A DNA stretch of 64,000 bases from Apus apus (Eukaryota; Chordata; Aves; Apodiformes; Apodidae), in NCBI RefSeq assembly GCF_020740795.1, contig NC_067301.1, forward strand, positions 930,001-994,000, in the 5' to 3' direction. Below are positions 27,701 to 39,700 of the stretch, piece after piece. The notes beneath the pieces were generated by a model. That model had not been told where the DNA came from. It searched no databases and saw only the letters and a list, made by a program, of their open reading frames with translations. Numbering within the stretch: position 1 is the stretch's first letter; the number at the start of each line of letters is the position of its first letter. The position numbers and the translations under genes were made by a program.

Positions 27701-30700
27701 TAGCTGTGTTCTGCTGCTCTCATTTCTAGCTGGCATTAGAACAGCTCTGTACTTCTGAAAACTGAGCCAACTTTTGGTTGGCAGCACACACTGCAGCTTG
27801 TCAGGAGTGGGAGCAGTTTTCTCTGCAGTCTGGTTCATCTCAGAGATTGTCCAGAGCCTGCTCCACGAGTCTGTCCCTAAGAGGCTACCCAGGGCATTGC
27901 TTGGGATCCATCAGTTTATTTTTGTACATCACTTCCCAGCCCAGCAATGGGAACAAAACTATTTTCATCCTCTCCCCAGCCCAGATCTCTCTGGCCCTCA
28001 GCAGGGCTGTGCACACCAGATGCACGTGCAAGGAGCTCAGCTGGCCCAAGGGAAGGCATGGGCCAGCCCGTGTATTCAGGGCACTCTGCAGGATCCAAAC
28101 CAGGGATTTTCCTGGTTTTGGAATCCTGGAAGCCTTTCCTACCTTTTCCAGGGATAGAAATGGAGATTGTGAACAGCTGCGAGGCCAACAACGGGGGCTG
28201 CTCCCACACGTGCCACCACACCAGCTCAGGCCCAGTCTGTACCTGCAACTTTGGCTATCGGCTGGAAGAGGACCAGAAGACATGCACTGGTAAGGCAGGG
28301 GAAAAGGTACATGGCTTGTTTTTCTAAGCACAACTCAAGCAACGATAGGAAGGATTTCCTCTGTGTGTGCACCACAAACAGGTTAACAAGGCTAGAAACA
28401 GATGGAAAGTAAGAGGAGATGAGATATTGCTCTGTTTGAAAACATCCTCAAACCTCCACTCAAGAGGTGCTTGGGCAGCAAATGGTGACTTCAGAACTAG
28501 TTAGTGTTTCCCTGCTGAAACTGGTCTAAAGCAGCACTGGCAGAGATTCACATCTCAGGTAACTATAAGCCTACATCTAGAAGGGCTGATCCTCAAAATG
28601 TCCCATCTTGCCTGTTATCTCAGAGGAAGCAGCAGAGTAATTTGACTAAATGAGTGATGAGGCTGAGTCACCAGGTGGGGTGCAGCCCCATCTGCTTCTA
28701 CAAAGGGTGTGTTACTGGAGAGGTAAGGGTGAAATGCACCCAGAGCTCTGTGAATGCTATCAAGTGCAGGCATGCACCTTATATTGCATTACTCTGGGTC
28801 CCCTGCAGCAAACCCCCTAGTCAGAAGGGCACTGTAGTGCTCCCGGGCAGTGTTATGGGTGGAATCACCCCCGTTTGTAAGCACACGAAAACTTCAGGAA
28901 CAATCTTGAAGTGAAAATCACAGTTAACTTCCCACAGGCCTCTAGGATTCAGGACTCCTCCCTTGGCTGGGGAGCCCACTGCCAAGGAGGACCTGATAAC
29001 ATTCCAAGAGGAAAGCATGAACACAAGCTCAGGATGTGGGTCACTGAAAGCTGACCACAACTTCTCACGGGGCAGCTTTAACAAGCGCTGTCACCACAGC
29101 AAAGCCAGATGTGTGTTAACAGCCAGGGCCCTTTGCTTTTTATTCAGATATCAACGAATGTGACACTGGTTCCCACTGCTGCCAGCAAGACTGTTACAAC
29201 TACCCCGGGGGCTACGAGTGTGCCTGCCAGGCGGGGTACCGGCTGGGCACGGACGGCTGCGGCTGTGACGGTGAGCAGCAGCCCTGAGCTGCCAGCAGGG
29301 ACTCACAGGGAGCAGGTTCCCCTCGCCCTGCTTCCTGCACTTCTCAGCCTCCTCAGCTTGCTGATCATTGCAGCAACTCGGCTATGCTAACCCATGCTCT
29401 AGTGCAGCACAGCTGAGGAGCAGCACCCGGGCTGTTCAGCACTCTGGATTCCAACCGGGATATCTCAAAGGGTCCAGGTCTGACTCCATTAATTCACAGA
29501 AATCTCTTTATGTCCAACTCTAGAGGCAAACATTACCCTTCATTTTCACCCAAGACACACAGGCAAGTAAAAGTGCCTGTGTAAAATACAGCCAAGACAG
29601 TGACTAACACAAGCTTTCAATATAGAGAACAAGAAATTGTCCTACCTGGTTGCGAGCAGTTTCCAGTTCCTCCCAGCTCACCTCTTCCTGTCAGCTCTCT
29701 GATGAGTTGCCTTCTTAGCATAAAGAATTCAGGGCTTTTTTCTTCCTCATGAGTTGTCCTCACCACCCAAACTCTCCAACAATATTTCACAGGTGAAGAA
29801 CCAAGCTTGCCCACCTGCTTCTCCACAGTTAATGTCAGATGTGTGCTGAAACGCAGCCCATGGTATTTGAAACCCTGGGCTCCCTGGGTCATCTCACTTG
29901 GTTTTTAGAGTCAGGTGGCTTCCTAGAACTGCCAGAGAGGGTGTCCCCAGCCTGCTTGCTGATCTATGGGCAGAAATAGATCTGCTTCTTTTACATTGGA
30001 GTATCCCATGTGTTTCAGATGTGGATGAGTGCTCCTTCAATAAAGGTGGATGTGAACACACGTGCCAGAACCAGCTGGGGTCATTCCAGTGCAGCTGTGA
30101 GATTGGGTACAGACTGGACGAGGACCGAAGGAGCTGCATCCGTAAGTGCAAGGTCCCTGCAGTGCCAGCCCAGCCAGGAGCTCCTTAGTCCCACACACCA
30201 CCTCCTTCACAGCACCTACTGCTGTTAGTGGTGGAAATGACTCACTCCACCCCTGGAAAGCTTCTCCCTGTTTCAGCCACCTTGCACTTTCTGAAGGAGC
30301 ACAGGGGTTTCCAGCACAGCTACACTTGGTCTGCAGTGGTGGCCCCACATGAACCAAAGAACCAGAACCCTTTCCTCAGTCACCAGCCTCTTCAGTTTTT
30401 CCTTTTGAGAAGCAATGGGCTTATCTTCTCTGAGTGGTAGTGCCTTTCTCCCATGACCAAGCACACTGTTACCCGACTTACTTGTAGAGCAGCCAGCTCT
30501 CCATCTAGTGACCCCACCGCATTGCCCAGGCCCCTGAACAGCTATTCCAAGGTCTGGTCCCTGAGGAGCAGCCCTCAGCATCTCCTCACTCTGACAAAAT
30601 GCCTGAAGCTTGCCTGTCCTGGTTTTTATAGGGCTTGACCAGCCCTGCCCTGGCTCCCAAAGGTGCAAGTGATTGAGCTGATTGCCTGGTTTAACCCTTG

Positions 30701-33700
30701 CCTGCCCAGCAAGGGAAGGAGATCTGTGGCTGTACCTGAGAGACACTCTTCCCAAAAGGAAAACCCAGGTTAATTTTGTTAGGTGGGCAGTCTTGTTTGA
30801 TTTTCCAGGAAAGAACTAACTTATCTGGGAGCTCAAAGAATTACTAAGGGGCTCAAGGTGATGGTGTGAGGGGAAGCTCAGCTACCTGAGGAGCCAGTGC
30901 TGTCTGTCTAGGCTAAGATCAAAGCTTCTCCCACAGATGTTGGACTCACTTCTGGCCTCTGCCCATTCTAGCCAAACCAAACAGACAAGTTAGCAGTGTC
31001 AATATATCAGAGATCAGTGGTGCAAACCATGCAAATCAGCTGCACCAGCCCTGCAGATATTTATACTCACCCTTCCTCATTACAGAGGTTCTGTCCTACT
31101 AGTCACCTCTTGGAGATCATGTCTTGTTTCCCACATTAACATTGTCACCTCCCTGGCTGCTTCCCTAGCCCTAGAGGACCCCGTGGAAGCCCTGGATGCT
31201 CGGCACCCCGTTATCCGCCCGATCCCTCACGTGGCAATCCTGCGGGATGAGTTTACCCAGCTCTTCAATGACGACTATGAGGAAGAGGAGGAAGGGATGG
31301 AAGCAAGAGGAGAGCACACACTTTCAGAAAAGTTTGGTAGGCATTTTGCAGCAGTGGTAAATGGCATGCTTTGCTTGGAAGTCTTTGGAATTAATCTCAT
31401 GTGCTGGGTTTATTTGTGTCTGGTGAGCTTACCCACAAGAATCATAGAATCTTTTTACACAGAATCACTGAATTGTTCTGGTTGGAAAAGACCTTTAAGA
31501 TTGTTGAGTTCAACCATTAACCCAACTCTGCGGGGTCCAGTGCTAAGCCATGTCCCTAAGCACCACATCTACACATCTTTTAAACACCTCCTTGGGCAGC
31601 CTGTTCCAGTGTTTAATTACCCTTCCAGGATTGGAAAAGACCTTTAACACTATCAGGTCTAACCATTAACCTAGTGCTGCCAAGTCCACCACTAAACCAT
31701 GTCCCCAGGCACCATAACCACACTAAATACCTCCACTTGTCAAGTACTTTCCTATGTACACAGGAGCCGTGTTACAGCACAGATGCATGTCTCTGCTGGT
31801 TTCTCTGCTCACACCTTCAGGCCCTGGGGAAGGCTTTTCACCCGCAGCTCCTCTCGTTGCAGTCTGCCTGGAGCACACCTTCGGGCCTGACTGCAGCCTG
31901 ACCTGCCAGGACTGCCAGAACGGAGCCACCTGCAACGCGGAGGAGACGGGCTGTGCCTGCCTGGCCGGCTGGACTGGCGTCCTGTGTGACCAGCGTGAGT
32001 GATGCCACGGGCAGCGGGACAGAGCGGGCCCTTCCCACCCCTGCCCTGCTGCAGCAGCCTGATCCCTGCCTCTCTCCTCTCCTCCCAGCCTGCCCGGCCG
32101 GCACCTTTGGCAGGAATTGCAGCCAGAGCTGCCGCTGCCAGAACGGAGGCACCTGCGACGCGGCCACCGGCTCCTGCCGCTGCCCGCCCGGGGTGGCCGG
32201 GGAGCTCTGCCAGGACGGTAAGGAGGGGTGGTACCCTGGTACCAGGGCCTGCCTCACAACTTGCTTTTCTCCCTAAAAGTTCTCCTGGAAGTAGCAGCAA
32301 TGCTCCTGAGTGGCACAGGGTGTTCCCCAGCCCATCGCTGCTTCTCTCCATGAGCATTTGCCATAATTTGATAAATTACTGTTACAGCCAGCTATGGTGC
32401 CCCTCTCTGATCTTCCAGTTGTGCTTCTCTGAAGCCTTAAAACGTTACCCTTAGTTCACTGAAAGCATCTTTCAGCTCTTTCCTTGAACCATCCCAGTGT
32501 GAGTAGCTCTGACACATCCCTGCTCCATCTGTCTCTGTGGGTTACCTGGTGGCACAAGGAAAATTGTCATTTTAATAAAGAAAAGATGGTAAAAGGGGCT
32601 CTTCATCCACAAAGCAGTGCTCCAGGTAGTACATCTTCTCTTAGCACTGGAAGACCTTTGTTACTCAGCCATCTGTATTTCTTTGAACGTTCAGTGATAG
32701 ACACAGAAAAGAATGTAAAAAATGAATGTTCAGTTTACAGAACCATGGAGGTGTTTTCTGCTGAAGACAAACCAGAGCACTGGAAAGCTGTGACACCAGT
32801 AGCTACTCAAAGTACCCAAAGGAGGTGTCACTGCTGTTCGTATTTGTTTCTCGCTCCCAAGAGTTAAGATCTAGGGGAGGCATAATCCAAAAACACAGCA
32901 AGAATGAGACAGTAAGAGATTCAGACAAAACGGCTTCAGACAAAAGGTTGGGAGCATATGGGACCTATTAGTGATGGGGGAGACCGAGGCAGAATGTAAA
33001 TGAATGCAAGAGATACCCCGACATTTTCTTTCTGTAGGAAGGAGGTGATTGAGGGGTACAGAGGAAAAACAGGAAGGTAAGATTAAAATAAACAATGAAG
33101 AACCGATCTGTTGTCCCATGGTGGCATTTCCTCTGCTGAAACCCTCTGCTGTTCTCATCCTATGGGAGAGGCACGTGCTGCCTGGACAGATGCTGGCTGG
33201 TGCTTTCTGCTGACACAGCCTGTCTGCCATGTGCTTCTAATATTAAGGTCTTTAGCATAACAGAGAAAGAACAATAATTTTATTCCCTTAATAGTGCAAA
33301 TATGGCTGTTACTTATCAATAGGAATGGCCTCATGGATTACTTTCTCCTGTATGAAAAGACTGAGTTCCCAGAGCCTTAGGGGCAGGTTTTGGGCACAAC
33401 CAGCAGTGTAATTCCAAGTGGGGGCCAGGGATGGTGGGTGTCCTAGAGGCACCTTGTGGGGCTGAGGGGTGGCAGAGCTGGTGGGTGCCCTGTGCAGGGA
33501 CAGGAGGACTGGCTACTGAGGTGAGTGGGTGCTGAGCTCATGCAGGGAACCTGATAACTCTAATCACCTTATTGCACAGAGACACAAGCACATTCCTGGC
33601 CAGAAAAAAAGCCAGCCTTCTTCTCAGCACTCACTGCACCCCTTGCCCAGGCTCACTGCTGGTGCTGTACAGCTTTGGGTTTGGTTTGGCTTTCCTGGGG

Positions 33701-36700
33701 TCTGCTGGAAATAAAACGACAGGCTGAAGTTGGCTCATCTTCCCAGAAAAACCTCTTTCCATTACTAGGGTGCCCTAAAGGATTTTTTGGGAAGCAGTGC
33801 AGGAAGAAGTGCAACTGTGCCAACCGGGGTCGTTGCCATCGGATCTACGGCGCCTGCCTGTGCGACCCGGGCTTGTACGGACGGTTCTGCCACCTAGGTA
33901 TGCTTGTCCTGCCCTTTCGTACGGGATACGGAGACACTGCTCTGGGATTACACCCTTTCTGGGTAGCATCCCTGGGAAGAGGGCCAGCTCTGGGTGGCAA
34001 GGTGTCTGTCCCCTGCCTGGTGTGGCTTGGCAGGTCGCTGAGTGCTCTTTCCCCCCGGCCCAGCTTGCCCCCGGTGGGCGTTCGGGGCGGGCTGCTCGGA
34101 GGAGTGCAGCTGCCTGCAGCACAACACCCAGGACTGCGACCGCCGCGACGGCTCCTGCCACTGCAAGCCCGGCTACCGCGGCAAGCGCTGCGAGCACCGT
34201 GAGTTGCCTCCTCTGAGCATCCCTGTCCTTCTCTCCTCTTTCCGCCGAGCTTCATTTTCCCTGGGGAAGAGCTCCTAAGAGTGACTCGGCTCTCGTCACT
34301 CAGATGAGGGGCTGCCGGCTCTGCCAGGTCACTCGAGTAACACCAAATGTGCTTTCTCTTTACTTATGACTGTTACCAGGCTGCGACCCTGGCTACTATG
34401 GGGATGGCTGCAAGAAGAAGTGCAGCTGCTCTCCTGACGTGCCTTGTGACCATGTCACTGGAGAGTGCTGGAAGGAGTGTCCCCAGGGCTACCACGGGGA
34501 GAACTGCGACCAAGGTAAGGCAGGGGCCCTGCCAGGAAGCTCTAAGCGTGCTCTAAACAGACCATTCCTCACACACAGAAATTTTTCTTCACAAAACACC
34601 ACAAAAGGCCTCTCAGGAGTCCTCCCAGGAACCCCCTGCCCGCTGCAGTTGATGGGAGTGAAAAGCTGAAGCAGCTTTAGGGGACACAAGAGCTGCTGCT
34701 TGCAGCAGTTGTCAGATGCTGCCATCTCTTTAAAGCAGGGAAGCAGGAGTCCTGCTGCAGAATGACTCTTATTCAGAAAAGGAGAACAAAGTCTCACTTT
34801 ATCCTGCCACTTGGGCATCTTGCTTTTGTAGATGAAGGTGGTAGATACCTAGTTATCTTGCCTTTCTTTGATGTCTCTTTACTTCCAGGCAATCAGTGCT
34901 CAGCAGAACTGTAGCATCTTTTCCGCTCTATTCTCTATTCCGTGTTAAAGATCTATTTGATCTGCAAGTGGAAAAGAAAATTTTATATTTTGTTTATAAA
35001 ATGAATATAGAATTTACATTAGGATTTAAACTTCTGCCTCTGTATTAACCTCCTAGAGCAGTTCTCTGTTCTTCACACAGAGGGCCAGTTGTCAGAAAGG
35101 TAACTGCTGCCCAGCTCTTTGTGCAGCTCAGGCTCTGAGGGCACAGCTTCTCAAGGACCAGGGTGACAGTTGGGGTGTCAGAGAGCTTGACTTTCTTTGA
35201 ACAAAGGTGTTTATAGTGAACCTACAGGCAGTGAGTCATTGGCACGAGGTGGTGATTACAAAACATGAAGACAGTTCTTGGAAAATAACAACTTCTGCCG
35301 GGCTCAGAGCTGATCAATGACTGAAGAGTTAACCTCCCTCTCTTATGAGGCTGTTGCCTTCTGAATCACACTTCAGCCAGCTGGATCCAACAGAAAATCC
35401 AGAAGGTTGGACTCCTGAAGTCCACACCTGAAGACACACTGCAGAGAGAAGAGGTGCTGCAAAGAGGAGAGATGCTGCAGAGGGAAGAGAGGCTGCATGA
35501 AGAGGCTTGCAGTGGTCAGCATCTTCGTTTTGATTCAAACATCCTGGGAATTTCTACACTAACTGATGTCTCACCGAGCATTCCACTCACACCCAACCCA
35601 GAATTTAGAGCTATTAACCTAATTAAGCTGCTAGCACATGATTATCTTGCACAACACCACGACTGGTCCAACATAGCTAGTCTGTCGGTCAGAGCAAAAG
35701 GTGCAGATTATCATTAAAAAAAGTTCCAATCTGAGCAAGTGCTACTGGAGCTAAACAGCCTTAGGAGGAGCTTTTCCAGGGGTTGTGTCCCCTCTCGGGG
35801 GTCCTGTCACCCCCAGACCCCCCGCAGAGGAGCACTGCTGCCTCCAGAGCCACGCGGCGCCTGGGCAGGCCGGGCGCTTTCGGTTGGGATGTTTTTAAAA
35901 AGAATAAGAAAGGAGCTTAAGCCTGTAGGGGGGAGTCACAGGAAATAACACAAATATTTGTGTAGAAATAGTAGGCTCTTGGCTGTTGTTCGGATCTGGA
36001 AATTATTAAAGGGTGAAGACAAACATCTGCCATCAATTAGCAAAGAGGAGGAATAACAAAAACTCCACTGTGTCACTTGAAATCTGCGGGCTGGTGTGCT
36101 GCTCCTCTGTGACTTGTGACTGCGGCTGCATCCGCGTCTGCCGAGGCCTTTCCAGGCCCTGGGGATGAGAGGGACTGTGAGCACGGAGCTCTCAGGGGAG
36201 TCTCAAATAGGATTTAAGGCTCTCCAGGTCTGAGGCCCTGGCTGCTCGGTTGTGTCACAGGGTACAAAGAGCAACCAAGCTCTCTGGTATCAGAGCAGAG
36301 GGAAGGGAGAGAACGCGCTCCTCCTGCCCCTGGGGATGCTCCTTCTTTATTGCTTTAAATCCATGTACATGCTGCAAACCTTGTTGCCTCCTAAAAGACC
36401 AGCTTCCAGCATCAGGAGGAACTCAGGCCAGAAAAAAGCCCTCACAGCATCTTCCAAAAGTCAAGGGGTGGTGTGAGGGCTGGGAACCCTCTGTCCTGCA
36501 CCCCAGCACAGAGAAGGAAGGGAGGAGGACAAGCAGCAGCAGGGAAGTGGTACTTGAACAGACAAACCAAGAGAGAGGGGTGAAGTGCCACAGGCTGGGG
36601 GTGACCTGGGATGGACAACCCAGCACGGCATTCTCCTGGAGTGTGGGAACCATTCCCAGCTGGGCTTTTCCTCAGGGACCCAGAGGCTCCTTTGGTGTGC

Positions 36701-39700
36701 CGGGGTCTGGCTGGTACCACACTCCTGGGAACAGCGCCTGTGGAGTGGGCAGCTTTCACGGGCTGGCTTTGGGGGGGCAGTTTTCACAGGCTGTGTTGGG
36801 GGGTAGATTCCAGACCCTGTTTTCTCTGCAGAGTGCCCGGAGGGGAGGTTTGGGGCAGGCTGCCAGCAGTCCTGCTCCTGTGGTGGAGCACCCTGCGACC
36901 CGAGCAGTGGGCAGTGCCGCTGCCCACCGGGCTGGACCGGCCACCTCTGCGGCCAAGGTGAGGAGCCAACAGCAGCAAGGGTGCCGAGGTAGGGGTTTAG
37001 GCCTATAGCTGCTATTTTTCTTTTGCTGACAGTAGCTTTAAAAACATCTAGGGCAATTAGAGCCATCTTCATGGAAAATTCGGGGTGGGAAAAAAAAAAA
37101 ATGCATGTTTTGATGGTAAGTCTGAAACAATAGCCTCAGCTGGCTTGGTCCTGATCTGAAGCTGAGTGAAGCACAAGGAAGTAAACAACATACCCAGTTA
37201 AAAAGATGAAGATATTTTGAGTTGTTGCAGTCCTTATCACAGGACAGAGGGCTTTCTTTACTGATGTGCATTTTTAATTCCCTTCACCATATTACTCTTT
37301 AACTGCTGAAAAACTGGAGACTCCTAAATTTAAAACTTTTAGATGATTACAGGGTGTTAGAGCAGCTGGAAGATATTAGTCATATGTAGATGTCCTGCTC
37401 CTGATAGTTTCACTGAGCAATAAACCCACACAAGCACAGTGCTTACCATACGTTTTGAACTGACTTCTTTCCAGGCCCTGGAGCTGCTCAGAAGCAGTTA
37501 AACTAGGATTTCTCCAGTTTTATCAGCTCTTAGCCTTTGGCTTCTCCTTTGCAACTAAAAGCGGGTCTGGGGATGCTGACTGACATGCTGTCGGGCAGTG
37601 TGACAGCAGCTGCCAGGACTCTTTGCCAGCAGCACCATTTCCTAGCAAGGAGCCCTCGCAGCTCCCCACAAGTGACATGACACTTTCATTGACATGAAAG
37701 CACTGGAATGAGATCAGGAGAGCACTTATGGAGGGCTCACAAAGGCATGTGGTCCTTGCTAGCAGCCATGTATTGCCAAACAAAACCCATGTGTTGCATG
37801 GAGCAAGGCCAGGAAGGAGCCAGGGGACCCACAGACACGCACCAGAAAATGGATGTTTCCCCCTGATGCCTGGGCTGTGGTCCCCATGTGTGTGTGTGTG
37901 TGTGTTTGTCCTGTCTCTCTGTCCATGCTCCAGCTTGTCCTGATGGTCGCTGGGGCCTGGGCTGCCAGGAGATCTGTCCCCAGTGTGCCAACAATGCCAG
38001 CTGTGACCCTGCCACTGGAGCCTGCCTGTGTCCTGCTGGCTACACTGGCCACCTCTGCCAGGATGGTGAGTGCTCTGCCACCAGGTGCCTCATGTCTGAA
38101 GGTCTCCAGTGGGAATGAGGGCTAGTTACTGACCTGGAGAATCTGCTCTAGTGAGCAGAGCATCATTTGTCCACCAGGCACTGCCACACTCAGGGTAGGG
38201 CTTAAACACCCTGCAGCCCTCCGCTGCCGAGCACCTGGGGGCATGGGCTGGGCTCTTCCCTGGACATACCTCTAGTCCTGGTTTTATGGTGGTAACTTCT
38301 GCACCAGCAGAAAGGGAGGTTAAGCCCCTCAGCCTGTCCAGCCCCTGGCTGAGCACCACGCTGGTGGCCATGGTGGCTCCACAGCCATTTGCAGAGGGTC
38401 CATGTCTGCCCTGGCAGCGTGCCCACCCGGCTGGTTTGGCCAAGACTGCCAGCAGAGCTGCAGCTGTGGGAACGAGGGACATTGCCATCCTGTGACGGGG
38501 ACGTGCAGCTGCCCACCCGGCTGGACTGGACACAACTGCCAGAGAGGTATGGGACCTGCTCTGTCTTACTCCTCACTCCCAGGAGACACTGATCTATGCC
38601 AAGCTGCTCTGTCATTTGCTTCATTGTCACCTTCATGCTGGGCCTCTGTCAGAGAAACCTCACTCCAAATTCCTTTGCATTGCTCTGCTCTGTCCTGCCA
38701 GTGCCTTTCTGTCCTGGGTTTGCTTGCAGAATGAATTCTCATCCAATTCATGCTCATGTCCCCGTTCTCACTGTCCCCCTGGGTTTTTGGAGGCCCTACA
38801 GCTGTGTTTGTCCTTCTGCCCAAGCTGTGATTGATGGGATGGAGATGGCAGCGCTGTGCCCAAGCTGTTGCTCCCTGGAGGAGCAGAGCAGGAGGGCAGG
38901 GTGCTGAGAGGCTGGGTGCCGAGTGCAGGGTGCTGAGGGGCTGGGTGCTGAGGGGCAGGGTGCTGAGGGCCCTACCCCTCCTGTGTTTCAGCCTGCGACG
39001 CCGGGCGCTGGGGCCCCAACTGCGCCCACACCTGCAACTGCAGCAGCAGCAGCGGGAGCTGCAGCGCCGAGACGGGGCGGTGCCTGTGCCAGCCCGGCTA
39101 CACCGGCAGCCGCTGCCACCTGAGTGAGTGCTCAGCCCAGCCAGGGGAACGGCCATGGGGGAGGCCTCTGCCTTCCCCTGGATGGGCAGCAGAGGAAGCC
39201 AAAGTGCAGGTTTCTCCAGCTGAACTCCTTAGTTCAGTTGCAGGAGTTCAGTCCCAGTGCCCTGGCTGGGATGCCCAGTCCAGTCCTGTCCTGAGGGTGG
39301 TTGGGTGACAGGGGTACATCTGTAAAGGCTCATGACTTAGTATAAACAATTAGCAGCCAGATATAGTGTTCTTTCCATCCAGAGCCTGAGCTCCTGCCTT
39401 AGCTGAGCCTCCTGGGCAAGGACAACAGGCTCCTCATGCTCCATTACTTCTGCTTGCCAGAGTGCCCAGATGGATGGTTTGGGCTGAGCTGTCAACATCA
39501 GTGTCAGTGTGAGAATGGGGCTGCCTGTGACCACGTCAGTGGGGCCTGTACCTGCAGCCCAGGCTGGAGAGGGACCTTCTGCCAGCACGGTGAGTTCCTG
39601 TGCTGGGACCCCTGGGCCATCTGCCAGCAGGGTCTGTGGTCCTTGTCTGACTTTCCTATCCCATACCAAAGAGAATCCCCCAGAATGGTATGTCTGCAAG

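Larger units (their letters stand above)
25112..31168 (+). other. MEGF6: MEGF6 introns between exons 3 and 9
   Basis: The non-exon parts of this interval are ordinary unique sequence, 0.4 to 1.6 kb per intron. I saw no further exon, RNA gene or clear repeat in them. Confidence 0.65.

Noticed and set aside
31169-31174. Apparent in-frame TAG at the start of the linker exon
   Set aside because: It was a misreading of phase; with one base from exon 8 the codons are CCC-CTA-GAG (P-L-E) and the frame is open.
35440-35500. Periodic purine-rich stretch
   Set aside because: The period is irregular and units too diverged to call a tandem repeat with confidence.
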